The notes: a model not told the origin generated them from the sequence alone. A DNA stretch of 64,000 nt from Peristeroidobacter soli (GCF_004138485.1 NZ_RYEV01000004.1:680803-744802), one strand, 5' to 3'. Shown: positions 7,678-17,079, counted from the stretch's first letter. Made by a program: numbers and translations.

Positions 7678-8986
7678 GATCTTTCTCTCGGTATGCCAAA
7701 GCCGCCAGCGGCAACTCGACCGTCACGGTGGCGCCGCCCGGCTCGCGATTGTGCGCGGCTACACTGCCGCCCAGTTTACGAATGACGTTGACCACCAGGA
7801 ACAGGCCCAGCCCGGCGCCGCGCCGATCCTTGGTCGAGTGATAGGGCTTGCCGAAGTTCTCCAGCATCTCGGGCGTGAATCCAGGCCCCAGATCGAGCAC
7901 TTCGATTCGCAGCATGTCACCGCGACGCTCGGCGTTCAATCGGATCCAGCCCGGCGACACCTCGAACGCATTGTCGAGCAGATTGGTGACCACCTGCTTG
8001 ATCGCCGGATCGGACACGATCTTCACGTCCTCGCCGAGCGCGCCGCTGCCCGCATGATACTGAAGCGTCCCGTGGGGCCGGCCGTCCGACCAGTCCCTGG
8101 CGATCTCATCGAGAAATCGATGTAGCGACGTCACCACCGGCGCTTCGCCGCGAGCCTCGCCCGCCGACATCAGAATGCCGCTCAGAATGCTCTTGCACCG
8201 GCGGATCGCAGCCTGCATCTCGAGCAGCTCCTGGAGCATCTCGGGGTGTTGAGAGATCTCCGGCATGCGCCGCCAGTCGCCCAGAATCACGGACACCGAG
8301 GCCAGCGGCGTACCCAATTCGTGAGCCGCACCCGACGCCAGCAGGCCGAGCCTCACGATGTGATCTTCCTCCGCCGCCCGACGCTTCAGCTCGACCAGGT
8401 ACGTATCGCGCTCCTGCAGATTCCGCGACATGCGACTGATGAAGACGACCAGCAGCACCGCGCCCAGCACGAAGCAAACAAACATGCCGAGGATGTGCAG
8501 CCTCAACAGGCTCGTGGGTGGTTGCACGGCCAGCGGTTGATTGATACCGATCAACGCGACGAACGCGACACAGGTCACCACGACGATGAGCCACGCCCCC
8601 CGGCCCGGCAACAGCACCGCCGCCAGTGCAATCTGTAACAGATAGAGCGCCGTGAACGGATTGGTGGCGCCGCCGCTGAAATACAGCTGCACCGTGAGCG
8701 CGGCGACATCCAGCAACAACGCGGAGAACAACGCCTGGCTGCTGATCTGCAAACGCTGACGCAGCCACACGTGACTGAGCGCATTGAGTGCCAGCAACGC
8801 GCCCAGCACCATCGCCATCGGGGCCAGCGGCAAGGGAATGCGCAACCCGAAGTGGACGACCGCGATGGTGACCACCTGCCCCAGCACCGCGATCCAGCGC
8901 AGCTGGATCAGCAACGCCAGATTCTTCCGGTTCGCGGTATCGATATGAGACGGAGCCTGCGGCTCGGTCAGCGCAATTGAGTTCAC
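7670..8986 (-). CDS. regB: Redox sensor histidine kinase RegB/PrrB/ActS
   Basis: This 438-residue kinase has six predicted membrane helices (about residues 25-185), then an H-box with His222 in GAAHELGTPL and a HATPase domain ending in GAGLGLFLVVNVIRK. Two RegB hallmarks are present. GGATNPF (105-111) fits the GGxxNPF ubiquinone-binding loop. Cys264, 42 residues after the phosphorylated His, matches the redox-active cysteine placement of Rhodobacter RegB. Known family members autophosphorylate when the quinone pool is reduced. The gene overlaps surf1 by 4 bp and regA by 8 bp, so sensor, regulator and oxidase are translationally linked. Confidence 0.9.
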   Translation of the reverse strand: MNSIALTEPQAPSHIDTANRKNLALLIQLRWIAVLGQVVTIAVVHFGLRIPLPLAPMAMVLGALLALNALSHVWLRQRLQISSQALFSALLLDVAALTVQLYFSGGATNPFTALYLLQIALAAVLLPGRGAWLIVVVTCVAFVALIGINQPLAVQPPTSLLRLHILGMFVCFVLGAVLLVVFISRMSRNLQERDTYLVELKRRAAEEDHIVRLGLLASGAAHELGTPLASVSVILGDWRRMPEISQHPEMLQELLEMQAAIRRCKSILSGILMSAGEARGEAPVVTSLHRFLDEIARDWSDGRPHGTLQYHAGSGALGEDVKIVSDPAIKQVVTNLLDNAFEVSPGWIRLNAERRGDMLRIEVLDLGPGFTPEMLENFGKPYHSTKDRRGAGLGLFLVVNVIRKLGGSVAAHNREPGGATVTVELPLAALAYREKDLG

Positions 8987-9732
8987 GTTGTCTGCGGCCT
9001 ACGCAAGCGCCACTCGTGGCGGAGCACCAGGCCCGTGCCGGCAATCAACATCAACGCCAGCCCGAACCAGGTGAGCGCATACTGCAGGTGATTGTTGGAA
9101 AATGCGATCACGGTGAGGCCGCCGATGGGCGCATCGGGGATCGCCGGCTCCAGCGCCTCGGCATCGATGAAGTACGGTGCCACGTCGCCAATCCCCCGTT
9201 TGGCCGCGATGGCCGCCACGTCCCGTGAAAACCAGCGGTCGGTCGCCGGCTCATTGGCGCGCAGGTACCCGCCACCCTGTTCGGTCAAACGCAGCAGCCC
9301 GATCACGCGGGTCTCGCCTTCAATCTGACCTGGCGCCCGGGTCGCGGGATCCTTCTGGGGCGGCGGCACGAAGCCGCGATTGATCAGGACGGTGTAGCCC
9401 GCGTCGGTGACGAACGGCGTCAACACCCAAAACCCACCGCCCCGCTCGGTAACCGCCTGGACCCGCGTTTCTCGATCGTTCAAGTAACGGCCTGTGACGG
9501 CCACGCGCAGATATTCGCTGTTGGTCCGATTGACGTTGGGCCACTGCCCGCGCCCGGGAGCCGCGACGGGGTCCGCATGGACCCGCTGCTCGACGCGCTC
9601 GATCAGGTCGCGTTTCCAGGCCAGCCGATGCACCTGCCATACGCCGAGGCTGACCAGCACCGCGATGCCGGCCAGCGCCGCGATCGATACCGCCGCCAGC
9701 TTCAGCGGCGACAAAGGCGCACGAGAGCTCAA
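8983..9732 (-). CDS. SURF1-family oxidase assembly protein
   Basis: SURF1 proteins help insert haem into haem-copper oxidases and sit in the inner membrane with two transmembrane helices. Both are visible: KLAAVSIAALAGIAVLVSLG near the start and YALTWFGLALMLIAGTGLVL near the end. Between them lie the family signatures GVWQVHRLAWKRDL, TGRYLNDRE, GFWVLTPF, VLINRGFVP and the C-terminal NNHLQYALTWF. I place the start at TTG 9732, which overlaps the cyoD stop (TTGA); the longer ATG start at 9792 would overlap cyoD by 64 bp. It overlaps regB by 4 bp. A dedicated SURF1 next to a bo3-type oxidase implies assembly of that enzyme. Confidence 0.85.
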   Translation of the reverse strand: MSSRAPLSPLKLAAVSIAALAGIAVLVSLGVWQVHRLAWKRDLIERVEQRVHADPVAAPGRGQWPNVNRTNSEYLRVAVTGRYLNDRETRVQAVTERGGGFWVLTPFVTDAGYTVLINRGFVPPPQKDPATRAPGQIEGETRVIGLLRLTEQGGGYLRANEPATDRWFSRDVAAIAAKRGIGDVAPYFIDAEALEPAIPDAPIGGLTVIAFSNNHLQYALTWFGLALMLIAGTGLVLRHEWRLRRPQTT

Positions 9733-10109
9733 CGCGGCTGGCTGACCTCGTGTTTGGGCATCATGTTGGTGTCCATGTGATACATCACCCATAGCGAACC
9801 GGCGAGCGTGATGACGACGAGGATCAGCGTAAAGACCAGCGAGGTCAGCGTCCAGCCGTCCTCGCTCTTGGGCGTCATGTGGAGGAAATAGACCATGTGC
9901 ACGACCATCTGCACGGCCGCGAGCACCACGATCGTGAGCGCGATCGTCTGCTTGCTCCAGGACACCTCGCCCATCAGCAGGTAGAACGGAATCGCGGTGA
10001 GAATGACCGAGAGAATGAACCCGGTCAGATACTCCTTCAGCGTGCCGTGCGGCTCTTCGCCGTGGACCAGGCCGGCCTCGTGATCGGATGCGTGGTCGTG
10101 AGCGCTCAT
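9729..10109 (-). CDS. cyoD: Cytochrome bo3 quinol oxidase subunit IV
   Basis: This 126-residue protein has three membrane helices (starting near residues 28, 55 and 88) and the COX4/CyoD pattern LKEYLTGFILSVILTAIPF, then VQMVVHMVYFLHM. A His-rich N-terminus (MSAHDHASDHE) precedes the first helix. Subunit IV stabilises the oxidase and assists assembly of the CuB site. The start ATG at 10109 was chosen because it overlaps the cyoC stop by 4 bp; a longer upstream frame would run far into cyoC. Confidence 0.9.
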   Translation of the reverse strand: MSAHDHASDHEAGLVHGEEPHGTLKEYLTGFILSVILTAIPFYLLMGEVSWSKQTIALTIVVLAAVQMVVHMVYFLHMTPKSEDGWTLTSLVFTLILVVITLAGSLWVMYHMDTNMMPKHEVSQPR

Positions 10110-10738
10110 CGCAGCATGCCCATCAGATAGACGAAGGTGAAGACGCCGATCCAGATCACGTCCAGGAAGTGCCAGAACAGGCTCAGACACGCCAGCCGGC
10201 GCGCGTTCGCCTTGGTCAGGCCGTGCCTGCCGATCTGGAACATCAGCGTGACCAGCCACACGATGCCGAACGTCACGTGCAAGCCGTGCGTGCCGACCAG
10301 CGTGAAGAACGCCGACAGGAAGGCACTGCGCTGAGGCGTCGCGCCCTCATGAATCATGTGCGCGAACTCATAGAGCTCGATGCTCAGGAACGCCAGGCCG
10401 AACAACCCGGTGATGAGCAGCCACACCTGCGTCGCCGCCACTTTCTTCCGGTACGAGGACAGCATGGCGAAGCCATACGTCATCGAGGACAACAGCAGCA
10501 TCGTCGTGTTGAGCGCGACCAGCGACAAATCGAACAGATCCTTCGGCCCCGGCCCCGCCGCGTAGTTGCCACCGAGCACACCGTAGGTGGCGAACAGCAC
10601 GGCGAAGATGAGGCAGTCGCTCATCAGATAGATCCAGAAGCCCAGCAGCGTGCTGCCGCCGGCCTCGTGATCGTGCTCGTCGAGTTGCAGGAACAGCGTG
10701 CGATCGGCCGCTTGTTCGCTAGTCAGTGCGTGTCCCAT
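10106..10738 (-). CDS. cyoC: Cytochrome bo3 quinol oxidase subunit III
   Basis: This 210-residue, five-helix membrane protein is of the COX3 family. It shows STLLGFWIYLMSDCLIFAVLF in helix 1, LSSMTYGFAM, the conserved acidic SIELYEFAHMI, and THGLHVTFGIVW with the family's conserved His-Gly-Leu-His. Subunit III stabilises subunit I and helps maintain proton uptake. It begins 4 bases after the cyoB stop and overlaps cyoD by 4 bp. Confidence 0.93.
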   Translation of the reverse strand: MGHALTSEQAADRTLFLQLDEHDHEAGGSTLLGFWIYLMSDCLIFAVLFATYGVLGGNYAAGPGPKDLFDLSLVALNTTMLLLSSMTYGFAMLSSYRKKVAATQVWLLITGLFGLAFLSIELYEFAHMIHEGATPQRSAFLSAFFTLVGTHGLHVTFGIVWLVTLMFQIGRHGLTKANARRLACLSLFWHFLDVIWIGVFTFVYLMGMLR

Positions 10739-10742
10739 TCGA

Positions 10743-12758
10743 TTAACTCCGCACCGTGGCCAGCAACCGGGTGCGCTCTTCCTCGGCGCGGACGACTTCG
10801 TCCAGGGTCAAGTGGAAATCCCGCTGGTAGTTGAACGTGTGATAGATGGTGAAGCCCACGATGCCGATGAAGCTCGCGATCGCCAGCCACCACATGTACC
10901 AGACCATCGCGAAGCCGAACGCCGTGCTCAACACCGCGAGAACAAACCCCGCACCGGTATTGGCCGGCATCAGAATCGCCCGAAAGCCACCCAACGGCCG
11001 CTGGTAGCCGCGCTGTTTCATGTCCCACCAGGCGTCGCCATCGTGAATGATGGGCGTGAACGCGAAGTTATAAGCCGGCGGCGGCGACGACGTAGACCAC
11101 TCGAGCGTGCGGCCATCCCACGGATCGCCAGTCGTATCGGCCAGCTCCTTGCGTTTGCGGAAGCTCACGTAGAACTGGATCAGCATTGCGCCGATGCCGA
11201 TGGCGATCAGCCCCGCGCCCACCGCGGCGATCTGGAACCAGATCTGCAGCGACGGATCTTCGAAGTAACGCAGACGACGGGTCACGCCCATCAGGCCGAG
11301 CACGTACAACGGCGTGAACGCCACCCAGAAGCCGATCACCCAGAACCAGAACGACACCAGGCCCCAGAACCGGTCGAGCTTGAAACCGAACGCCTTCGGG
11401 AACCAGTAGTTGATGCCGGCGAACAGGCCGAACAGCACGCCACCGATGATCACGTTGTGGAAGTGCGCGATCAGGAACAGGCTGTTGTGGAGCACGAAGT
11501 CGGCCGGCGGCACCGCCAGCAGCACGCCCGTCATGCCGCCGATCACGAACGTGAGCATGAACGCGACGGTCCACAGCATCGGCAGCTCGAACCGAATCCG
11601 TCCCCGGTACATCGTAAACAGCCAATTGAATATCTTCGCCCCCGTCGGAATCGAGATGATCATGGTCGTGATGCCGAAGAACGAGTTGACGCTCGCCCCC
11701 GAGCCCATCGTGAAGAAGTGATGCAGCCATACGATGTACGAAAGAATGGTGATCACGACGGTCGCGTACACCATCGAGCTGTAGCCGAACAGCTTCTTGC
11801 CGCAGAACGTCGAGGTGACTTCGGAATACACGCCGAACAGCGGCAGGATCAGGATGTACACCTCGGGGTGACCCCAGATCCAGATGAGGTTCACATACAT
11901 CATCGGATTGCCGCCGAAGTCGTTGGTGAAGAAGTTGGTCCCCACGTAACGATCCAGCGACAGCAGCACCAGCACCGCCGTCAGCACCGGGAACGCGGCC
12001 ACGATCAGCACGTTCGTGCACAGCGAGGTCCAGGTGAACACCGGCATCTTCATCAAGGTCATGCCGGGCGCCCGCATCTTGATGATGGTGGCCAACAGGT
12101 TCACGCCCGATAACAACGTTCCCACGCCGGCTATTTGCAGCGCCCATATGTAGTAATCGACGCCTACATCCGGACTGTATTGGATGCCCGAAAGCGGCGG
12201 ATACGCGAGCCAGCCGGTGCGCGCGAACTCACCGACGAACAGCGAGAACATGACCAGGATCGCGCCGGCCGTGGTCATCCAGAAGCTGAAGTTGTTGAGA
12301 AATGGGAATGCGACGTCGCGCGCGCCGATCTGCAGCGGCACGATGTAGTTCATCAATCCCGTGACCAGGGGCATGGCCACGAAGAAGATCATGATCACGC
12401 CGTGCGCCGTGAAAATCTGATCGTAGTGATGCGCGTTGAGATAGCCCTCCGAGCCTCCGAACGCCATTGCCTGCTGCAATCTCATCATCACGGCGTCGGC
12501 GAAACCACGCAGCAGCATGACGATGCCGAGGATCATGTACATGATGCCGATGCGCTTGTGGTCGATCGTGGTGATCCACTCGCGCCACAGATAGCCCCAC
12601 AGCTGATAGCGAGTGACGGCGGCAAACATCGCGATGCCGCCGATAGCCACGGCAGCGAACGTCGCGACCACGATGGGCTCGTGCAACGGCAAGGCCGCGA
12701 GGCTCAAGCGGCCAAAGATCGGATCCAGAACTGGCGAATCTGCGTGCTGCATCGTCAA
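10743..12758 (-). CDS. cyoB: Cytochrome bo3 quinol oxidase subunit I
   Basis: This 671-residue, about 15-helix haem-copper oxidase core subunit oxidises quinol and reduces oxygen to water while pumping protons. It carries the haem-b and CuB ligands in the expected order: a His in [11 protein letters not shown] for the low-spin haem, [12 protein letters not shown] with the His-Tyr cross-link and CuB His, LHHFFTMG with two CuB His, and HFHNVIIGG with the haem ligands. The K-channel region and the D-channel pattern near [16 protein letters not shown] are also present. The length and N-terminal helix [13 protein letters not shown] match CyoB rather than cytochrome-c oxidase subunit I. It directly follows cyoA with no gap. 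Confidence 0.96.
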   Translation of the reverse strand: MTMQHADSPVLDPIFGRLSLAALPLHEPIVVATFAAVAIGGIAMFAAVTRYQLWGYLWREWITTIDHKRIGIMYMILGIVMLLRGFADAVMMRLQQAMAFGGSEGYLNAHHYDQIFTAHGVIMIFFVAMPLVTGLMNYIVPLQIGARDVAFPFLNNFSFWMTTAGAILVMFSLFVGEFARTGWLAYPPLSGIQYSPDVGVDYYIWALQIAGVGTLLSGVNLLATIIKMRAPGMTLMKMPVFTWTSLCTNVLIVAAFPVLTAVLVLLSLDRYVGTNFFTNDFGGNPMMYVNLIWIWGHPEVYILILPLFGVYSEVTSTFCGKKLFGYSSMVYATVVITILSYIVWLHHFFTMGSGASVNSFFGITTMIISIPTGAKIFNWLFTMYRGRIRFELPMLWTVAFMLTFVIGGMTGVLLAVPPADFVLHNSLFLIAHFHNVIIGGVLFGLFAGINYWFPKAFGFKLDRFWGLVSFWFWVIGFWVAFTPLYVLGLMGVTRRLRYFEDPSLQIWFQIAAVGAGLIAIGIGAMLIQFYVSFRKRKELADTTGDPWDGRTLEWSTSSPPPAYNFAFTPIIHDGDAWWDMKQRGYQRPLGGFRAILMPANTGAGFVLAVLSTAFGFAMVWYMWWLAIASFIGIVGFTIYHTFNYQRDFHLTLDEVVRAEEERTRLLATVRS

Positions 12759-13910
12759 TTACCGCGAGCTCAGCGAATCGATGTCCGCGAGCAATGAACC
12801 TGACCGGCCGGGCGTGGGTCGTGGCAAGCCCGCCCCTCGCAGCGGCGAGCGATCGACCTGCGGGAGCAAGTCATCTTCAAACGCTCGCACGAGCGGCGCC
12901 GCGCAGATGCCGATGACGTGTGAGTTGTCGGAACCGAACACGGCCCGAGGCGAATCGCTGGAGCGACGGGCCACATTGTAAATACCCGCCTTGCCCAAGC
13001 CGCCCCGCTCATCGATGGCCATCATGTCATGCATGCACATCTTGCCGCGCTCGACGCACATGCCGACGATCGAGTCATAGAGCTGGTTGTCGACCGTGGC
13101 GAAATAACGCACCGGCTCACGCTCCGACGGCTTCGCCAATTGCAGATAGGAATCGCGCGTCAGCGATTGCTGGGCGGCGCGTGCCGTCGCGATCCAGCGT
13201 TGAAATTCGGTATCGCTCATGCCGCGCAGCTTGAATTTCATGCCCGAGAAGCCGGCGCCGCTGTAATTGGCGGAAATTCCTTCCGACTCGCCCGCTTCGT
13301 TCAAGACACCGTGCAAGCGGGTCTCCATACCGGGCATTGCGTAGATCATGCCGGCCAGGTGCGGGGCATAGAACGCGTTCATCACCGACGAGGCGGTAAT
13401 ACGCAACGCCAGCGGCTGATTCACCGGCACCGCCATTTCATTGACGGTGGCCACGCCGTATTGGGGATAGATGAAGAGCCACTTCCAGTCGAGTGCCACG
13501 ACTTCCACTTGCAACGCGCGCGTGTCCGCGGGAAGTTCCTTGTCCGCCGACAGCCGATCGATGGGTCGATACGGATCGAGCAGATGCGTGCCGAGCCAGG
13601 TGAGCGCGCCCAGACAGATGATGATGAGCAGCGGCGCCGACCAGATGATCAGCTCCAGGCGCATCGAGTGATGCCAATCGGGCTCGTAACGGGCTTCGCG
13701 GTTGTTGTGCCGATAGCGCCAGGCAAAAATGACCGTGAGCGCCATCACAGGAATGATGATGAGCAGCATCAGCCACGTGGACATGACCAGCAAATCGCGC
13801 TGCTGAGCGGCCACGTCGCCGGCCGGGTTCAGCACGACCATGTCACAAGCGGACAACCCCAACAGGATCGCCAGCAGGGGCAGCAGTTTGACAATTCTCA
13901 AGGGCTTCAT
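12759..13910 (-). CDS. cyoA: Cytochrome bo3 quinol oxidase subunit II (lipoprotein)
   Basis: This 383-residue protein starts at ATG 13910, chosen for its clean lipoprotein signal peptide ending in lipobox LSAC. Two transmembrane helices follow, then a cupredoxin-fold domain with WKWLFIYPQYGVATVNE and APHLAGMIYAMPGMETRLH. As in quinol oxidases, the CuA-binding Cys/Met set is absent. It is longer than E. coli CyoA (about 315 residues), with a C-terminal extension containing CVERGKMCMHDMMAID and a further poorly conserved 60 residues. It is the first gene of the cyo-surf1-regBA operon and is divergent from an MHS transporter. Confidence 0.92.
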   Translation of the reverse strand: MKPLRIVKLLPLLAILLGLSACDMVVLNPAGDVAAQQRDLLVMSTWLMLLIIIPVMALTVIFAWRYRHNNREARYEPDWHHSMRLELIIWSAPLLIIICLGALTWLGTHLLDPYRPIDRLSADKELPADTRALQVEVVALDWKWLFIYPQYGVATVNEMAVPVNQPLALRITASSVMNAFYAPHLAGMIYAMPGMETRLHGVLNEAGESEGISANYSGAGFSGMKFKLRGMSDTEFQRWIATARAAQQSLTRDSYLQLAKPSEREPVRYFATVDNQLYDSIVGMCVERGKMCMHDMMAIDERGGLGKAGIYNVARRSSDSPRAVFGSDNSHVIGICAAPLVRAFEDDLLPQVDRSPLRGAGLPRPTPGRSGSLLADIDSLSSR

Positions 13911-13942
13911 CGGGCGAGCAGGATAGGCTGTCCGGTTGCGCG

Positions 13943-13966
13943 GCGACATTGGGCGTTTTGCCCAAT
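13943..13966. promoter_or_regulatory. Palindrome with RegA-like box in the cyoA control region
   Basis: ATTGGGC-GTTTT-GCCCAAT (13948-13966) is a perfect 7-bp inverted repeat, 33 bp upstream of cyoA and 56 bp upstream of the divergent transporter gene. Its left edge overlaps GCGACATTGGG (13943-13953), which fits the first eleven positions of the published Rhodobacter RegA box GNGRCRTTNNGNCGC but not its last three. It is a good candidate operator for RegA or another redox regulator. Confidence 0.5.
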
Positions 13967-14021
13967 GGTCCAGCACTTCGCGCGGCGCTATAAAGGGGGC
14001 CATGTTCCGCAGGAGTGATCT

Positions 14022-15353
14022 ATGACCGCCGCGCAATCCCATGCGCCCACCTCATCGCTGGAACGCGATGCCCGGCGGACGAATGAAGCGCATGCGGGCG
14101 AGGTCCGGCCCGGCGACATCGCTATCGGTGTCATCATTGGTCGCACGTCGGAGTTCTTCGACTTCTTCGTTTATGCCATCGCCTCGGTGGTGGTGTTTCC
14201 GAAGCTGATCTTTCCCTACGTGGATGCATTGACGGGTACTTTGTACTCGTTCGCGATCTTCTCGCTGGCCTTCGTCGCTCGACCGTTCGGCACAGTAATT
14301 TTTACCGCCATCGACCGCGTCGCCGGGCGTGGCATGAAACTCACGATCGCGCTGTTCCTGCTCGGCACCTCGACGGTGGCCATCGCCTTCATTCCCAGCT
14401 ACCAGGACATCGGCATCGCCTCGGCCTATTTTCTAGGCATCCTGCGCATTGGTCAGGGTCTGGCGCTCGGCGGCTCGTGGGACGGCCTGGCCTCGTTGCT
14501 CGCATTGAATGCGCCTCAGAAACGTCGCGGTTACTACGCGATGATTCCGCAACTGGGCGCACCGCTCGGCCTGATGGTGGCGAGCACGCTGTTCGCTTAC
14601 ATCATCGCGAACCTGTCGGCCGAGGATTTCCTGAGCTGGGGCTGGCGCTATCCCTTCTTCGTCGCATTCGCCATCAACGTCGTGGCGCTGTTCGCGCGCC
14701 TTCGTATCGTCGTCACGCCGGAATATACAAAGGCGTTCGAGACTCAGGAGCTGCAGCCGCAGCCCGTCATGGATACCTGGCGTCAGGGCGGCTGGAACAT
14801 CGTCGTCGGCGCGTTCGCGCCGCTCGCCAGCTTCGCGTTGTTTCACATGGTGACCGTGTTCCCGCTGTCGTGGGTGTTCCTGTTCACGCAAGAGGGTCCG
14901 GCGCGCTTTCTGATGATCGAAGCGGTCGGCGCCGCGTTCGGTGTCGCGGCCATCGTCGCCTCCGGCTGGCTGGCCGATCGCATCGGACGTCGTACCCTCC
15001 TCGCCGCCACCGCCGCGGCCATCGCAGCGTTCAGTGGCTTCGCTCCTCAATTGCTCGCCGCCGGCGAGATCGGCGAAGTGGTGTTCATGATCTCCGGCTT
15101 CCTGCTGCTCGGCCTCTCCTTCGGCCAGGCCTCGGGCGCGGTGGCTTCGAACTTCCAGATGAACTATCGCTACACCAGCTCCGCGATCACGTCCGATCTC
15201 GCCTGGCTGTTCGGCGCCGGCTTCGCACCGTGGGTCGCGTTGGTGCTGTCGAGTCGCTTCGGCCTCGGCTTCGCGGGCGCGTATCTGTTGTCGGGCGCGA
15301 TCGGCACCCTCGTGGCGTTGTTTGTTAACCGGCAGATGGTGCAGGACCGGTAA
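14022..15353 (+). CDS. MFS transporter, metabolite:H+ symporter (MHS) type
   Basis: This 443-residue protein has 12 predicted membrane helices. The first cytoplasmic loop and helices show the MHS pattern: RTSEFFDFFVYAIAS at helix 1, FVARPFGTVIF, DRVAGRGMKLTIALFLLGTST in loop 2-3, and RIGQGLALGGSWDG at helix 5. MHS transporters carry small organic acids such as citrate, ketoglutarate, proline or shikimate with protons; the substrate here is unknown. A strong ribosome-binding site, AGGAGTGAT, precedes ATG 14022. It shares a 111-bp control region with cyoA, so expression may respond to the same redox signal. Confidence 0.88.
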   Translation: MTAAQSHAPTSSLERDARRTNEAHAGEVRPGDIAIGVIIGRTSEFFDFFVYAIASVVVFPKLIFPYVDALTGTLYSFAIFSLAFVARPFGTVIFTAIDRVAGRGMKLTIALFLLGTSTVAIAFIPSYQDIGIASAYFLGILRIGQGLALGGSWDGLASLLALNAPQKRRGYYAMIPQLGAPLGLMVASTLFAYIIANLSAEDFLSWGWRYPFFVAFAINVVALFARLRIVVTPEYTKAFETQELQPQPVMDTWRQGGWNIVVGAFAPLASFALFHMVTVFPLSWVFLFTQEGPARFLMIEAVGAAFGVAAIVASGWLADRIGRRTLLAATAAAIAAFSGFAPQLLAAGEIGEVVFMISGFLLLGLSFGQASGAVASNFQMNYRYTSSAITSDLAWLFGAGFAPWVALVLSSRFGLGFAGAYLLSGAIGTLVALFVNRQMVQDR

Positions 15354-15520
15354 CTCGCAGTTCATCCAATCCCTGATTCAATATCTCGAAGCACGATGAT
15401 CCGTTGACAGCTTCGCGAGACTCTTGCGATTCTCTGGTGCGTGCAGGAACTGCCAAGGATGCGGCAAACCCCTCGGTTGCTTCGTCAAGGCAGCGTCAAC
15501 CACTTTTGGGGAATCAACGG

Positions 15521-15895
15521 ATGAAACCAATCGCACCCTTGCTTCGTCGAATCGCACTGCTGGCCGGAATCACCGCCACGGCCGCGTTGCCACTCAATGC
15601 TCACAGTACCGAGTACGAAGTGGTGAAAAGTGTCACACGACTGTATTCCTACCTGTTGACCAACTACGAAGGCCACATTGTCTTTCAAGTTGATAGTCCG
15701 CCTGCCGGGTGCGTAGCTTTCTGGTTCGATCAGGGCACGACCCCCGCCGCCAATGCTGCCGCCAAGAACTCTTATGCCCTGCTGCTATCGGCGTATCACA
15801 CTCAAGCGTTAGTGCGCATCGTCGCAGTGGATACGCAACTGTGGAGCGGCTCCAGCCAACCTCACTGCAAGGTCACGACCGTCGCTTTGGATTGA
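15521..15895 (+). CDS. Secreted protein of unknown function
   Basis: This 124-residue protein starts at ATG 15521, preceded by GGGGA and opening a clear signal peptide (KPIAPLLRRIALLAGITATAALPLNAHS). A longer upstream frame exists but adds unlikely residues. The mature part is about 95 residues with two cysteines (SPPAGCVAFW and PHCKVTT), likely a disulfide, and alternating strand-like stretches. I do not recognise a family. It is followed 27 bases later by another secreted protein gene on the same strand, so the two are probably co-transcribed. Confidence 0.65.
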   Translation: MKPIAPLLRRIALLAGITATAALPLNAHSTEYEVVKSVTRLYSYLLTNYEGHIVFQVDSPPAGCVAFWFDQGTTPAANAAAKNSYALLLSAYHTQALVRIVAVDTQLWSGSSQPHCKVTTVALD

Positions 15896-15922
15896 AGCAG
15901 ACTCAACGGCAGCAATGGAGGC

Positions 15923-16879
15923 ATGCCTGTGAACGCATCTTTCGCTGGATCGCGTCTTCTCCTGATCGGCCTGTTGGCAAACTCGGCGTGGCAGACGGCG
16001 GCCGCCGAGCCTCGAAACTTTCTAATGGCGCTGTGGCGTAGCAACGACCAGGCCGCCAACATCGAGGAGGAACACACCGATCTGGCGTGGTTCTGGCCGT
16101 CGCTGCCGCAGCCGTCGCGCAAGGCGATTCTGCAGATCGATGGTTACTATCAGGATCCCACTGCCCTGACGCAGCTGTTGACCAATGCCAACTATGACTG
16201 GTCGAAGATCGCGGCAGTGTGGATCGATGAGCCGTATTTGAACGCCGTTGGGGCGGCACAGAATCCCTGCGGTGTCACTTCAGTTCATTACGGCGCGATG
16301 ACCGCTACGCAGCTGCAGGTCGCGGCCGCCGCGCAAACGGTTCGCAACCTTTCGGCCACCACCCGTGTCTGGGTGAATTTCAGCGAGAACGAAATCAAGT
16401 GGATGCGGGATCACGGCTGCGATCTCAACAAGTCCTACCTCGATGTCGTCTCCATCGACGCTTACCAGGGGCCCTTCTTCGATGAAGTCGAACCCCTTTA
16501 TTACTACCTCAAGACACACGCGCCGACGAACTATCAACAACGGGCGCTGGTGCCATTGGTGGGCAGCAAGCAGGCTCCCAACGCCCTCGCCCCGGCGAGC
16601 GTGGCCGGTTGGTTACCGGCGTACTTCGAATATGCCGCCTACGAAAATCAAACCTGCAATCTGCCGCTGGGCCCGACGGGCGCCACCGGCTTGTTCGACG
16701 GGTGTCCGGTATGGCTGATCGCCGGCTGGCCCGGCGTGCACTACACAGTCGACACCTATGTCGGCTTCTTCGATGACACATCCGAGCCCATCCGGGATGC
16801 CTGGCGCGCGCAACGCCAGATCATCAGAGCCGACCACTCGGGCGCGATCTCCAGCACGATCGACGCGATCCTGGAATGA
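15923..16879 (+). CDS. Secreted protein of unknown function, possible glycosidase-like barrel
   Basis: This 318-residue protein has a signal peptide (RLLLIGLLANSAWQTAAAEP). The remainder reads like a TIM-barrel: strands AAVWIDEPYL, TRVWVNFSENEIKW, LDVVSIDAYQGPFF and VWLIAGWPGVHYT are spaced like barrel strands and end in acidic residues, as in retaining glycoside hydrolases. A Glu in IDEPY and one in NFSENE could be catalytic. No CAZy family is recognised, so the function is left open. It follows the small secreted protein by 27 bases and is followed by a truncated HAD-like fragment. Confidence 0.65.
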   Translation: MPVNASFAGSRLLLIGLLANSAWQTAAAEPRNFLMALWRSNDQAANIEEEHTDLAWFWPSLPQPSRKAILQIDGYYQDPTALTQLLTNANYDWSKIAAVWIDEPYLNAVGAAQNPCGVTSVHYGAMTATQLQVAAAAQTVRNLSATTRVWVNFSENEIKWMRDHGCDLNKSYLDVVSIDAYQGPFFDEVEPLYYYLKTHAPTNYQQRALVPLVGSKQAPNALAPASVAGWLPAYFEYAAYENQTCNLPLGPTGATGLFDGCPVWLIAGWPGVHYTVDTYVGFFDDTSEPIRDAWRAQRQIIRADHSGAISSTIDAILE

Positions 16880-16893
16880 CAGCCCACTAGCGA

Positions 16894-17079
16894 ATGAACG
16901 TGGCGGTGCATGGCCGGGAGCTGGGCATCACCCACTTCATCGACGATCGCATCGACGTGTTGCAGGCCATGCGGAGCGTCGTGCCGAACCTGTACCTGTT
17001 CGGTCCACAGTTCGGTCCGCAACCGCCCGGCATGCGACACGTCCACGGCTGGGCGGAGGTCGCCCGGGAGTTCGCTTAG
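16894..17079 (+). pseudogene. C-terminal fragment of a HAD-like protein
   Basis: The 61-residue frame contains GITHFIDDRIDVLQAM and VVPNLYLFG, a segment I associate with the C-terminal half of small HAD-like proteins of about 130-150 residues. The N-terminal half with the nucleophile Asp motif is absent, since the fragment begins 14 bases after the preceding gene. No convincing ribosome-binding site is seen. It is most likely a deletion relic. Confidence 0.5.

Noticed and set aside
9732-9792. Longer SURF1 start at ATG 9792
   Set aside because: It would overlap cyoD by 64 bp and add a His-rich tail not seen in the family; TTG 9732 gives the usual overlap of a few bases.
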